NCBI RefSeq assembly: GCF_000741525.1
Contig: NZ_JGYP01000002.1
Location: 806,001-870,000 of the forward strand
DNA: 64,000 nucleotides
Reading direction: 5' to 3'
Source of the DNA: Bifidobacterium bohemicum DSM 22767
GTDB taxonomy: Bacteria; Actinomycetota; Actinomycetes; Actinomycetales; Bifidobacteriaceae
Position numbers and translations under genes: made by a program. The notes below the pieces were generated by a model, which saw only the letters and a list, made by a program, of their open reading frames with translations, was not told the DNA's origin and did not search any database. Positions 28,685-38,107 of this stretch are shown piece after piece; positions within the stretch are counted from its first letter, which is position 1, and each line of letters starts with the position of its first letter.

Positions 28685-29833
28685 ATGTCTCAGAAAAATA
28701 GGGACTGGCGATATGAGCTGTTACGCATTTTCGCGATGTTTCTTATCGTCTTAGCCCATTTCTTTTCCGACGACAATTGGGCCGTGCATACTGATTCGAA
28801 TAGATTCAATTCATGGGGATTCGCTTTCCATAGTGCCCTCATAATGCTCGGTCAAGTCGGTGTCACTCTCTTCGTTCTGATTTCCGCATATTTTTTAGCA
28901 CAAAGTAAGTCCAATCCCATCCCGCGTGCCATACGTCTTTGGATTCAGTTATTCATATATTCAGCTGGTATCCTGCTGTCCTATACATTTGCATATTCAC
29001 TTATTAAACACAGCAGACCACCGATCAGCCTAAGAGATATTCTGTCTTCACTACTACCCATAACGATGGGAACATACTGGTTTATTACGGCGTTCTTTTT
29101 CATGATTCTGTTCGGTCCTTTTCTCAATATTCTTTTTGACAATCTCAGCAGTAAGGGACAACTGCTTTTTGTTTGTCTGACCCTCTGGACGACATTCATA
29201 GTTCGTCTGCTCAATCCTTCACTTCAGTATTTTACCGATATCGCCTATCTCATCTCTATATATGCAATTGGAAGCTATATTCGGCGAAACAGCAATTCGT
29301 TACCCAGAATCGAATTGTGGAAAGCGGCGCTCATCACATTTGGCTGCTTCATCGTTTGCGCCGCAGGAACCTATCTGATTCAAAACAGTGCAGGTCTACG
29401 CAATACCATGGGGCTCCCCTCTAACCTTCTGACTGCTGGGCCAGGCGCATCCCCTATTCTCGCAGTCATAGCAGGCAGCCTTATTTTTATTTGGGTTTCA
29501 CAGACAAAAGCCGCGAGCAAATCCACTACTTGTGGATCAATAATCCTCGCCATCGCTCCTGCCACATTCGGCGTTTACCTCATCCACGAGAATTTCTTGA
29601 TAAAAGGCCATCTATGGAATTTCATCTTCATACATCCAGAGCCACCATCAATGATCGCCAAAATCGTTTTCAGCTTGGTATCGATCATAGTGCTTTATAT
29701 TACGTTGCTAATCGTTAGCCTTATCGTGCACCAACTCGTCATCAAGCCAGTAACCAGTCTCGTCGACAACCATGTTATCGCCAGGATAAATTTCCACCCT
29801 GCCAGCCACCTGTCAGAGACAGCTGAACAATAA
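28685..29833 (+). CDS. Acyltransferase family 3 membrane protein
   Basis: A 382-residue polytopic membrane protein of the acyltransferase-3 family. It starts RDWRYELLRIFAMFLIVLAH with the conserved His, followed by about ten hydrophobic segments including VGVTLFVLISAYFLA and TYWFITAFFFMILF, the YW(F/Y) segment typical of the family. It probably O-acylates a surface sugar. The ATG at 28685 is preferred over an overlapping TTG because AAAGGGG stands 5-6 nt upstream. Codon usage is noticeably A+T-rich compared with the acyltransferase at 15954, so the two copies probably have different origins. The next gene starts 12 nt after its stop, so they form an operon. Confidence 0.9.
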   Translation: MSQKNRDWRYELLRIFAMFLIVLAHFFSDDNWAVHTDSNRFNSWGFAFHSALIMLGQVGVTLFVLISAYFLAQSKSNPIPRAIRLWIQLFIYSAGILLSYTFAYSLIKHSRPPISLRDILSSLLPITMGTYWFITAFFFMILFGPFLNILFDNLSSKGQLLFVCLTLWTTFIVRLLNPSLQYFTDIAYLISIYAIGSYIRRNSNSLPRIELWKAALITFGCFIVCAAGTYLIQNSAGLRNTMGLPSNLLTAGPGASPILAVIAGSLIFIWVSQTKAASKSTTCGSIILAIAPATFGVYLIHENFLIKGHLWNFIFIHPEPPSMIAKIVFSLVSIIVLYITLLIVSLIVHQLVIKPVTSLVDNHVIARINFHPASHLSETAEQ

Positions 29834-29845
29834 GGACGAACCATT

Positions 29846-31686
29846 ATGACTTTTAAACTCAACAAAAATCATCAAGCGAGCACTCGATCGATTATCGCAC
29901 AAGATCATTCCCTATTCGTCGAGCCCGAAACAACTCAGCTTTTTGTCAAAAAAGGGTGGGTTTTCCCCTGTCTTCTCGGAATAGGGTTTGCGGTTTCAAC
30001 AGAGGCCGCGCTAACAGGCACAGTAGGTTTTCGGCAATTACGCCTTTACCTTGAAATGATTTTATTCGCCGGGTGTTTTTGGGTCTTGTTCAATGTCGTT
30101 TTCTTGTTGCTGGACAAGGCACAATACACAACCAATCCGTCACATCTGACCATTCTGACAAGCATCGAAAAATAACGCATTTCTCGCACTTGGAAGACAT
30201 ACGTTCAGTCTGTTATGACGCATTGCGTATTCTCTGTTGCTGGTTACCCTATATCATTCTGCTGGCTCCAGGTGTAATTCAATGGGATACCGGGGATCAA
30301 CTTGCACAATACTTCGGTCTATCGGTTTTTGGTATGAAAAAAGGAGTCATCTGGGATCACCACCCGTTCTTTGACACTTATCTGTACGGCTGGTTCGCCT
30401 CCCTTGGACAGACCATTTTTCATAGTTACATCATTGGTTTGTTTATATATTCCGTAGTGCAAATCATCATTCTGTCTATCGCACTCTCTTGGATGCTGGC
30501 CTACCTCGGCACCAAAGGAACGCCGCGAGCACTGCTTAAAGGCATCACGGCTTTCTTCTGTTTTTTCCCGGTCATCCCGATTTGCGCGATGTCCATCGGC
30601 AAGGATTTCACCAATGCGGTCTTCACGGTAATTTGGGGAATTCTCTTCTATAAACTGATAGACAGTAACCTTACACTACTTAAAAAGCCGAAATTCTTAG
30701 TTGCGTTCGTTTTAATCAGTCTGTTGAATGCACTTTCTAAAAAATTAGGTCTATATGTTATTGCATTGTGCCTCTTGCTCGTGCTGATTGGCCATTTTAG
30801 AATACAACTCAAGGGAGCAATTCTTGCTATCATCGTCTGCCTGACGTTGACGGTTAATGCCATACTGCCTTTATGCGTCTACCCCGTGCTGCATATCATA
30901 CCGGCTGACGCTCAGGCAACCATTGCCGTACCTACGCAGATGATGGCTCGCGCAGCACACGATCATCCCACGGACATCAGCAAGAATGAGCGGTATGTTG
31001 TCGACAATTACCTAGGCAACACGTGGGACGTTATGGCTGAAAACTATAATCCATATATAGCCGACCCCGCAACGGGTTTCATGCTAAAGGCAAAGACGTC
31101 ATTCTCTTCATTTGCCAAAGTATGGTTTTCCGTGGGACTGCGACATCCTCTTTCCTATTTAAGGGGACTGACATGTCTGGAATCAGGCTGGCTCACATTT
31201 GAAGGCCCGAGTAATATCGAGGAGTTTCCTCACCCACCTTATAATCATTTCAGCGTCAAAATGAGGCCAAGCACATCCTCATCAGTAAACAAAGATACGT
31301 TTGGACAGATAACGACCGTTTCCAAACCCTCCCCGGAAAATGAGCTTGTCGATAGATTATATACGACGCTCATGGGGATTCCTGTTCTAAACGTGCTTTT
31401 CTATACGGCCCTGTGGACCACCGTTTTCCCCTGCTTTATCCTATATTACCTATGGAGGAAAAGAAACAGGGCTAAACGCACAAACGTCATATTCTACGCC
31501 CTTCCCACTTTAATTTCTGCATTAAGTCTGTTCGCCTGTTCGACGACTTTGTCGACCCCTTCCAGCGGATCTTCGGCGATGCGTTATATGTATCACCTTG
31601 TTCTTTTACTTCCCGCCGCCATAGGATTATTATCGACGATCTGCTCTAAAACAACGGGAAACGAGGACATATCGGCCCAATGCTAG
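29846..31686 (+). pseudogene. DUF6020-like membrane protein, interrupted by a frameshift
   Basis: The first 109 codons from ATG 29846 (AAGGA upstream) end at a TAA at 30175. The remainder of a large membrane protein of about 600 residues continues in the -1 frame to 31686. The two parts align with the start and body of the related protein at 35235: WVLFNVVFLLLDK pairs with its WVLFYGALSALWK, and PYIILLAPGVIQWDTGDQL with its PGYYVYDTGAFSDYL. The shift must lie near the A5 run at 30167-30171, where one extra A would restore the frame. About 12 hydrophobic segments and a long external loop suggest a glycan-processing membrane enzyme (DUF6020, GT-C-like). An independent start for the second part has no ribosome-binding site. 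Mutation, phase variation and sequence error are all possible. Confidence 0.7.
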
Positions 31687-31734
31687 GGTATCCAAGCACA
31701 CCCAATGGGTCAGAGGCGGGTTGACACGCCTCCA

Positions 31735-33777
31735 TCACGTGCAATTCGCCGTTATACGATAAAGACGCATATCACCCTGTTTCAGAACCACCTTCAGCCC
31801 TGGTGTCTTGTCGTTTACGGCATCGATTCCACGCCAATCCTTTTTGGTATACGCGGCGTACATGGACCTCATTTTTGCGTGATTATCCGAATCTTCCCGA
31901 TAATCACGGCTATCAAGCTTGATGAGATATTGAGATTCGACCTTTTTAACCGCGGAACAAGTGTTTTCATCGGAAGCGATATGGTTCATGGCCGAACTGA
32001 TTTGATAGTTCTCAGAAGTCGGGGTCCCCATCCAATTACCGTTCCATGCCTTGTAGTAGACGTTCAAATCGTCGAGACCATAGGCATAAGCACTCCCGTC
32101 ATAGGGCTGGTTGATGATAACCGAATCTTCAGGAACAACCTGCTTTACTTTCTGCACGAATCGTCGCTCATCGGACGTATAGCTTTTCGGCTCATTGACG
32201 GAATTCCAAAACGCAATATCCCGACGAATCCCTCCAAAAGCTGTTGTCACGTCACGTTGACCGAAAAGATAGTAACTTGGGAACAAATCAACTAGGCATA
32301 TAATCATGACCATAATAACGGCTAACACTCTGCGGTGCACAGCCGAAACATGAATCCGCGATAATCCAACAATCTGCCGAGCACCCAATAAAATCGTATA
32401 GATGCCCAATCCCGCAAGTACCGAACCGAAAAATACAGTCGATGCGCCCAATCTATATGCATCGTGATACCAGAACCCGGTCAAAAATGCCTTCAACCTG
32501 CCATCGGTTGCCGCACTTAACGCATACAACCCACACATAATAGCGTATGCACAAGTAATCCAAAGCAGATCTAAATGAATTAGGGTATAGACAATACCAA
32601 TAAGCACTATGATGCCAAGCATGATCTGAGGCTCAGCATTATGGAATCCCAAAAAGGCGATATCGATTACGGCCTGCTTAGGCCGTTCAATAGCGGGCCA
32701 CACCCATGTTACTGTGCGCCTCATGAATTTTGCATGGTATAGAACCCACCAAACAATCGCAATGCCTAATGTCAATCCGAACCAGACCAAAATATTCTGT
32801 ATGTTTTTGCGTGATTTATTCCAATGAGTATTCCGATCCACATAGTGTGGAACCTGAGTGTAAAGATATGGGGCAACGAGGATGCCCAACGTAAATACGG
32901 CGTTGGGCTGAGCAACGGCAACACTGATAATAGAAATCAGAAACAGCACCAAATATTTGATTCGATCTTTGGTTTGAGTCGAAGCCTGTATCACATACAC
33001 CAAGAGCACCATTGCCAGTGGCAGAATGGCAAACGAAAGAAGATTGGAATACAGCGGACCGAACGTGATAAATCGCCAAGGATATATAGCAAACAACATT
33101 GGGGTGACCGATCCCACTAATATAATCGCGTAGCGTTCGGCGAACAGCTTTCTGAACAGACTAAACATAGACAGCGGAAATACAACCGCACAAATCACAA
33201 ATATCGCGGCATTTTCACACACTCCAATATTTGCGCCTACTATCGAGGCGGTCAAGGCCACGATGATATGCCAACCGGTGGGATAGAATTTAGAACCTAG
33301 GGTAGCAATAATATCTCCGGCGTGTAAGGTGGAGTAATCACCCGTATTGATAAATTTTCGAATAATGCTCAGATGCCACGCATTGTCATAAAGTTGAGAA
33401 ACGGAATCAGCTCCATCTAGATTCTTGACGAATAAAAATCCGGTCACAACCACACCGACCATAATGTACAGTACCGCAAGTCCCCAAAAACGTTTTGAAT
33501 CCGCATCAGAGCGTCCCTGACTATTCCACGTTACCTTCGCACAGACGTAAAGCAACACCGCCACAACCATCAAAGGCAAAAAAAGGGTTATCCAGGAACT
33601 CCGTATATGCAACACGGAATAGAAAATTGAAACTATCCCATAATAACCGACTGCCAGCGCCGGCGCGAAGCAAAGACTTGACAGCCATGACAGTCTGAAA
33701 CAACGAAATAAAAACAATCCGGGAAGATACATCAAAACCAATGCAACAATTGCCGCAATACCGAAAGCGAACCACAT
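31735..33777 (-). CDS. DUF6541 family polytopic membrane protein
   Basis: A 680-residue protein with about 14 hydrophobic segments and a polar C-terminal domain, paralogous to the protein at 17254. Shared features are YDNAWHLSIIRKFINTG, KFYPTGWHI, GFWYHDAYRLG, VPEDSVIINQPYDGSAY and the terminal RLYRITA. The family is known from actinobacterial surface glycan loci and looks like a GT-C glycosyltransferase or glycan-handling membrane protein; its reaction is undefined. GGAGG stands 8-9 nt before the ATG. It is the only minus-strand gene between the two DUF6020-like genes and is convergent with the first, ending 48 nt from it. The low G+C and lack of polar inserts contrast with its paralog. Confidence 0.8.
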   Translation of the reverse strand: MWFAFGIAAIVALVLMYLPGLFLFRCFRLSWLSSLCFAPALAVGYYGIVSIFYSVLHIRSSWITLFLPLMVVAVLLYVCAKVTWNSQGRSDADSKRFWGLAVLYIMVGVVVTGFLFVKNLDGADSVSQLYDNAWHLSIIRKFINTGDYSTLHAGDIIATLGSKFYPTGWHIIVALTASIVGANIGVCENAAIFVICAVVFPLSMFSLFRKLFAERYAIILVGSVTPMLFAIYPWRFITFGPLYSNLLSFAILPLAMVLLVYVIQASTQTKDRIKYLVLFLISIISVAVAQPNAVFTLGILVAPYLYTQVPHYVDRNTHWNKSRKNIQNILVWFGLTLGIAIVWWVLYHAKFMRRTVTWVWPAIERPKQAVIDIAFLGFHNAEPQIMLGIIVLIGIVYTLIHLDLLWITCAYAIMCGLYALSAATDGRLKAFLTGFWYHDAYRLGASTVFFGSVLAGLGIYTILLGARQIVGLSRIHVSAVHRRVLAVIMVMIICLVDLFPSYYLFGQRDVTTAFGGIRRDIAFWNSVNEPKSYTSDERRFVQKVKQVVPEDSVIINQPYDGSAYAYGLDDLNVYYKAWNGNWMGTPTSENYQISSAMNHIASDENTCSAVKKVESQYLIKLDSRDYREDSDNHAKMRSMYAAYTKKDWRGIDAVNDKTPGLKVVLKQGDMRLYRITANCT

Positions 33778-34046
33778 GGGGAATATCCTCCCTGATCACA
33801 AACTCGTTTAGTACTATTGTTCTTCTACTTAATACAGCCCACTATATACTTTCATCAATATCGAAAAACACACTATCATTATGACGCCTAAGGACACACT
33901 GCATTGGCATCCACTCAACCAACCCAACAATAAATTGAACCTTTATACGAATAGATCAAGGCAAAAGAATCAACGCAAACACTGATCACCCTTTAATGCC
34001 TATCATTCAGCTTCCCCCCAACTGCACTTCAGGGATACCTGTTTAC

Positions 34047-34052
34047 TATAAT
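34047..34052 (+). promoter_or_regulatory. Predicted -10 box for a leaderless glycosyltransferase transcript
   Basis: TATAAT lies 7 nt before the ATG at 34060 and overlaps an earlier ATG at 34051, which argues for the later start. No ribosome-binding site is present for either. No good -35 is seen. Confidence 0.5.
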
Positions 34053-34059
34053 GGTCCAT

Positions 34060-35067
34060 ATGCTGAATACGAACCAAACCGTAGCCGTGCTGCTTCCCTG
34101 TTACAATGAGGAAGTCACGATTGGCAAAGTCGTGCGCAATTTCAAGCACGCATTGCCAAATGCTGATATCTATGTTTACGACAACAACTCCACGGACAAA
34201 ACCGCCGATATCGCCGCAGCTGAAGGCGCCATTGTCCGTCACGAACCCCGTCAAGGCAAGGGCAATGTCATCCGTGCAATGTTCGAAGACATCGACGCCG
34301 ATGTGTATGTGATGGCGGACGGCGATGACACTTACCCCGCAGAATCTGCCCCACAGATGGTTGAAAAAATCCTCGACGGTTATGACATGGTGATTGGCGA
34401 CCGGCTAAGTTCCACCTATTTCGAGGAAAACAAGCGACCATTCCACAACTTCGGCAACCGGCTGGTACGCGGCTCCATCAATCTTCTTTTCGGCGCTCAT
34501 GTACACGACATCATGACCGGTTACCGTGCATTCTCGTTCACGTTCGTTAAGACATACCCCGTCCTTTCACGAGGCTTTGAGATCGAAACCGAAATGACGA
34601 TTCATAGCCTCAACAACAACCTGCGTATTTACGAGATGCCGGTTCAATATCGCGACCGTCCGGAAGGCTCTGTGAGCAAGCTCGACACAGTGGGAGACGG
34701 TATCAAGGTACTCAACACGATTTTCCAGATGATCCGCGAATATAAGCCTCTTCCGTTCTTTGGAGGTCTAGGATTCCTTGTCGCTTTGATAGGCCTAGGG
34801 TTCACGTTGAGCGTCATGATCGATTTCTGGCATACAGGCGTCGTGGCACGTTTCCCGACATTAACCGGTGCTGTGATGTTGGTGATAGCCGGACTGCTGC
34901 TGTTTATCACGGGCGTCATTCTGGACGTCACCGCCAAGAATGAGCGCAAACTATTCATCAGCGACAGCAACAAGTTTGCCTATATGCACAGGGCATGCCG
35001 TTCCATTAATCTACGCTGTGACTATTTCGGCAACTCAGCATCCGAAACATCAGAGAGACAACGATGA
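34060..35067 (+). CDS. Glycosyltransferase family 2, polyprenyl-phosphate sugar transferase-like (copy 1)
   Basis: A 335-residue protein with an N-terminal GT-A domain resembling dolichol-phosphate mannosyltransferase: VAVLLPCYNEEVTIGKVV, YVYDNNSTDKT, GKGNVIRAMFEDI, the metal site VMADGDDTYP, and MTGYRAFSFTFVK followed by RGFEIETEMTIHSL. Two C-terminal transmembrane segments follow (about residues 225-290). Such enzymes load a sugar onto undecaprenyl phosphate, supplying membrane GT-C enzymes; the DUF6020 and DUF6541 neighbours are candidate users. The start is set by the TATAAT box 7 nt upstream. It is highly similar along its length to the protein at 36963; their C-terminal tails differ. 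A terminator follows at 35166. Confidence 0.9.
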   Translation: MLNTNQTVAVLLPCYNEEVTIGKVVRNFKHALPNADIYVYDNNSTDKTADIAAAEGAIVRHEPRQGKGNVIRAMFEDIDADVYVMADGDDTYPAESAPQMVEKILDGYDMVIGDRLSSTYFEENKRPFHNFGNRLVRGSINLLFGAHVHDIMTGYRAFSFTFVKTYPVLSRGFEIETEMTIHSLNNNLRIYEMPVQYRDRPEGSVSKLDTVGDGIKVLNTIFQMIREYKPLPFFGGLGFLVALIGLGFTLSVMIDFWHTGVVARFPTLTGAVMLVIAGLLLFITGVILDVTAKNERKLFISDSNKFAYMHRACRSINLRCDYFGNSASETSERQR

Positions 35068-35165
35068 TCTGTTTATTCCCCATCGGACTGTAGACAAAAT
35101 GAAGATGTTCCCTGGTGAAATCCATAAAAAATTTAAACGTCCAAATCTTAAAGGCAAGAAATATG

Positions 35166-35200
35166 AAAAGGGCTCAGAACATTGACGTCCGAGCCCTTTT
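35166..35200 (+). terminator. Rho-independent terminator after GT2 copy 1
   Basis: AAAAGGGCTC (35166-35175) and GAGCCCTTTT (35191-35200) form a 10-bp stem with a 15-nt loop, with A- and T-runs in the arms. Confidence 0.8.
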
Positions 35201-35234
35201 ACAATAACCAGAATCCTTACATACCTATCTCATT

Positions 35235-36930
35235 ATGAAAATGATTATGACACAATATACCCTTAAAATACATAAATGGTTGTTCCCGAATGTACGAACC
35301 ACAATCATTACAAGCATCCTATCCTTGCTGTTCTCAGGCTTTACTGTTGCTGGTTACCTGTTGCATTCTCGGAATTCGCTTTGGATATCATTCAAAGTGC
35401 TGGCACTTATAGGTGTGCTGTGGGTCCTTTTTTATGGCGCTCTTTCAGCCCTTTGGAAATTCGACGACCGTCACCGGGTACGTTCGATCAAAATCTTACC
35501 CAAAAGGTACTTCATTTTATCCATATTATTCATCGCTGTCTGCTGGGTACTAGTTTGGCTCGCCAGCTGGCCTGGCTATTATGTCTATGACACGGGAGCG
35601 TTTTCCGATTATTTGAATTCCGGTCAGCTCTCAAACTGGCAATCGGTGTTTCACACCCTTGTGGTTTCAACGGTAATTAGAATTGGTAAATTCATATTCG
35701 GTTCTTACAACGGCGGGGTCGCGCTTTATCTCGGGATGCAGATGCTCTTCGTCTTAGCACTGACGGCGGTAATGCTCTATTTCCTACTTTACAAGCAACG
35801 ATGCGGGTTACCGGTTTTCATTGTATCGGTGTTGTTTCTTGGCCTCAGTCCATCAATCTCGATGTTTGCATTATGCAGCACGAAAGACACGATGTTTTCA
35901 GTTGTGCTTCTCGCATGGGTACTGCTTTTTACGGTCTCCATTCAGCAAGACAATGTCATCAAATCACCCGTTTATGACATCGCACTTTTTCTGCTTACCT
36001 TCCTTGTCTGCGCATACCGTAATAACGGAGCATATATCATCATTGCCCTCCTGCCCTTCGCCTTCTTTTTAATTCATACAAATAAAGGGGAAAAGTGGAA
36101 GAAATCAGCGATTCTCTCGATAATATGCATTGTAGGAGTAGCCGCCTCACTGATCTGGTCTGGACCTGTTGCCACAACTCTTAACGCAAAAAAAACAAAA
36201 TCCGTTGCGCGAAATGATTTCCATACCAACTATTCAACTCGCCCGAGCTGCAACGGACTCCCCCTCCATAGACCATGACGGGCTTGCAAAGCTTGGAGTG
36301 GATTCCAACACACTGGCATACCAATATCAGTCATTTGCCCGTTGCACCGACCCGATGCGTGCTCTTCTCGCAGATTCAATCGATCAGGGAGGGCATGGAC
36401 CTGAAATGCTACATTATTACCTCTCACAGTTCCCGAATCACGAACGCAGCTATGTCATAGGTCCATTGGTATTGACAGATGCCGCCTGGAGTCCTTTTGC
36501 TTTTATCAGAGGTTACAACGATCCTTACCGCTCAACTTTTGATTATAATAAGACGGAAAGTTCAATCTTTGCGGCAGTGGTAGAAGCGCCAGCGAAAGCC
36601 CACTCCTTTTTACCAGGTCTATCCAATATTCTATGGAAGTACTCCAGGTCGAATCCTTTTCATCGATATCCAGCATTCGCATGGACAAGTATGGTGAGCT
36701 TTTTCTTCTGGCTTACGTTACTCGCCCTCGCCCGAACGCTTATCACACGAAATCGGCGAGGAATATTGATAAGCCTACTTTTCCTTATCGCTGCAGGTAC
36801 AAGTTTATTGGGACCTATGGTATTGATCCGCTATTACTGGTTCATGTTCCTTGGTGCGCCTATGCTGCTTACCTTTTCATTGGAATCGAGCCCAATGCCA
36901 CTTCCTGAAATTGAAGCGGATCAGTACTAA
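35235..36930 (+). pseudogene. DUF6020-like membrane protein, frameshifted at an A8 run
   Basis: The frame from ATG 35235 runs for 347 codons. Its last normal residues are about GPVATTLNA; after the A8 run at 36188-36195 it becomes unrelated and stops at 36278. The continuation is in the +1 frame (NPLREMISIPTIQLARAATD to 36930), containing the long external loop and last helices. Seven A residues instead of eight would give one protein of about 565 residues. It is a paralog of the gene at 29846, with WPGYYVYDTGAFSDYL and CSTKDTMFSVVL shared in pattern. The homopolymer is a classic slippage site, so phase variation or transcriptional slippage is possible, as is simple decay or a sequencing artefact. 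The GT2 gene 32 nt downstream is probably in the same operon. Confidence 0.75.
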
Positions 36931-36962
36931 TCACAACGAATTTGAGAGGGAGTATTGCTAGA

Positions 36963-38021
36963 GTGAAAGATGCGTCAAACAATGAGCACAGTATCGCGGT
37001 GCTGCTTCCTTGCTACAACGAGGAAATGACCATAGGCAAGGTCGTTCGCGACTTTCACACAACCTTACCCAACGCAAAGGTCTATGTCCATGACAACAAT
37101 TCAACTGACAAGACGGCCCAAATCGCTACAGCCGAAGGTGCCATCGTCCGCAAGGAACCACGTCAGGGCAAGGGGAATGTCATTCGATCCATGTTCGAAG
37201 ACATTGACGCAGATGTGTATGTGATGGCCGATGGAGATGACACCTACCCTGCGGAAGCCGCGCCCGACATGGTTCAGAAAATCATTGAAGGCTACGATAT
37301 GGTGATCGGCGACCGATTGAGCTCCACTTATTTCCAAGAAAACAAACGACCGTTCCACAATTTCGGCAACTGCCTGGTACGTGGCTCAATTAATTTCCTG
37401 TTTGGTACGCATATTCACGACATCATGACTGGATATCGAGCCTTTTCGTTCACTTTCGTAAAAACTTATCCGGTACTTTCACGCGGATTCGAAATAGAAA
37501 CTGAAATGACCATTCACAGCCTCAACAATAATCTGAGGATCTATGAGATGCCCATTCAGTATCGTGACCGTCCAGAAGGTTCGATTAGCAAGCTTGACAC
37601 AGTCGGTGACGGTGTCAAAGTTATGAATACCATTTTCCAGATGATTCGTGAATATAAGCCTCTACCGTTCTTCGGAGGCAGCGGACTCATCGTAATTCTA
37701 ATAGGTCTCAGATTCAGTTTGAGCATCGTAATAGATTTCTGGCATACAGGCCAAGTAACGCGCTTTCCCACTCTCATCGGCGCAGTGATGCTGGTCATAG
37801 CCGGTTTGCTGCTATTCATCACAGGACTCATTCTTGATGTCATCGCTAAAAATGACCGCAAATCCTTCATTGTCGACACCAATCAATTTGCATATCTGCA
37901 TCACAAGAAAGGTGCGGCACAGCAGCAAAAGAGTGACATTTGTCATCAGCGAATTAGCTCAACCAAGCTCTTATCACAGGTGCACCGATTGCCAGCCGCT
38001 ACTCACACCGAGATAATTTGA
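36963..38021 (+). CDS. Glycosyltransferase family 2, polyprenyl-phosphate sugar transferase-like (copy 2)
   Basis: A 352-residue near-duplicate of the protein at 34060. The blocks IAVLLPCYNEEMTIGKVV, HDNNSTDKTAQIA, GKGNVIRSMFEDI, VMADGDDTYPAEAA and RGFEIETEMTIHSL are almost identical, as are the two C-terminal membrane helices. The C-terminal 30-40 residues are unrelated to copy 1 and look like read-through sequence. GTG at 36963 is taken as the start because GAGAGGGAG lies about 9 nt upstream; the longest frame begins at a TTG seven codons earlier. It follows a DUF6020-like gene, as copy 1 loosely does, so the pair was probably duplicated together. It likely makes a polyprenyl-phosphate sugar for a neighbouring membrane glycosyltransferase. 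Confidence 0.9.
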   Translation: MKDASNNEHSIAVLLPCYNEEMTIGKVVRDFHTTLPNAKVYVHDNNSTDKTAQIATAEGAIVRKEPRQGKGNVIRSMFEDIDADVYVMADGDDTYPAEAAPDMVQKIIEGYDMVIGDRLSSTYFQENKRPFHNFGNCLVRGSINFLFGTHIHDIMTGYRAFSFTFVKTYPVLSRGFEIETEMTIHSLNNNLRIYEMPIQYRDRPEGSISKLDTVGDGVKVMNTIFQMIREYKPLPFFGGSGLIVILIGLRFSLSIVIDFWHTGQVTRFPTLIGAVMLVIAGLLLFITGLILDVIAKNDRKSFIVDTNQFAYLHHKKGAAQQQKSDICHQRISSTKLLSQVHRLPAATHTEII

Positions 38022-38029
38022 TATTTTAG

Positions 38030-38082
38030 AGGGGAACCGCTCCATGAGTGCCGTACTAAGGCGCTTATGAGGCGGTTCCCCT
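38030..38082. terminator. Long imperfect hairpin between convergent genes
   Basis: AGGGGAACCGC (38030-38040) pairs with its exact complement at 38072-38082, and the inner arms continue with imperfect pairing. It lies between the ends of the convergent GT2 and lysozyme genes and probably terminates both strands. T-runs are short on either side. Confidence 0.65.
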
Positions 38083-38107
38083 TATGCAAACGACTGGCAC
38101 TGTGATA

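Noticed and set aside
31705..32295. 196-codon plus-strand frame after the first DUF6020-like gene
   Set aside because: Antisense to the C-terminal domain of the DUF6541 protein, which is paralogous to 17254 and clearly coding.
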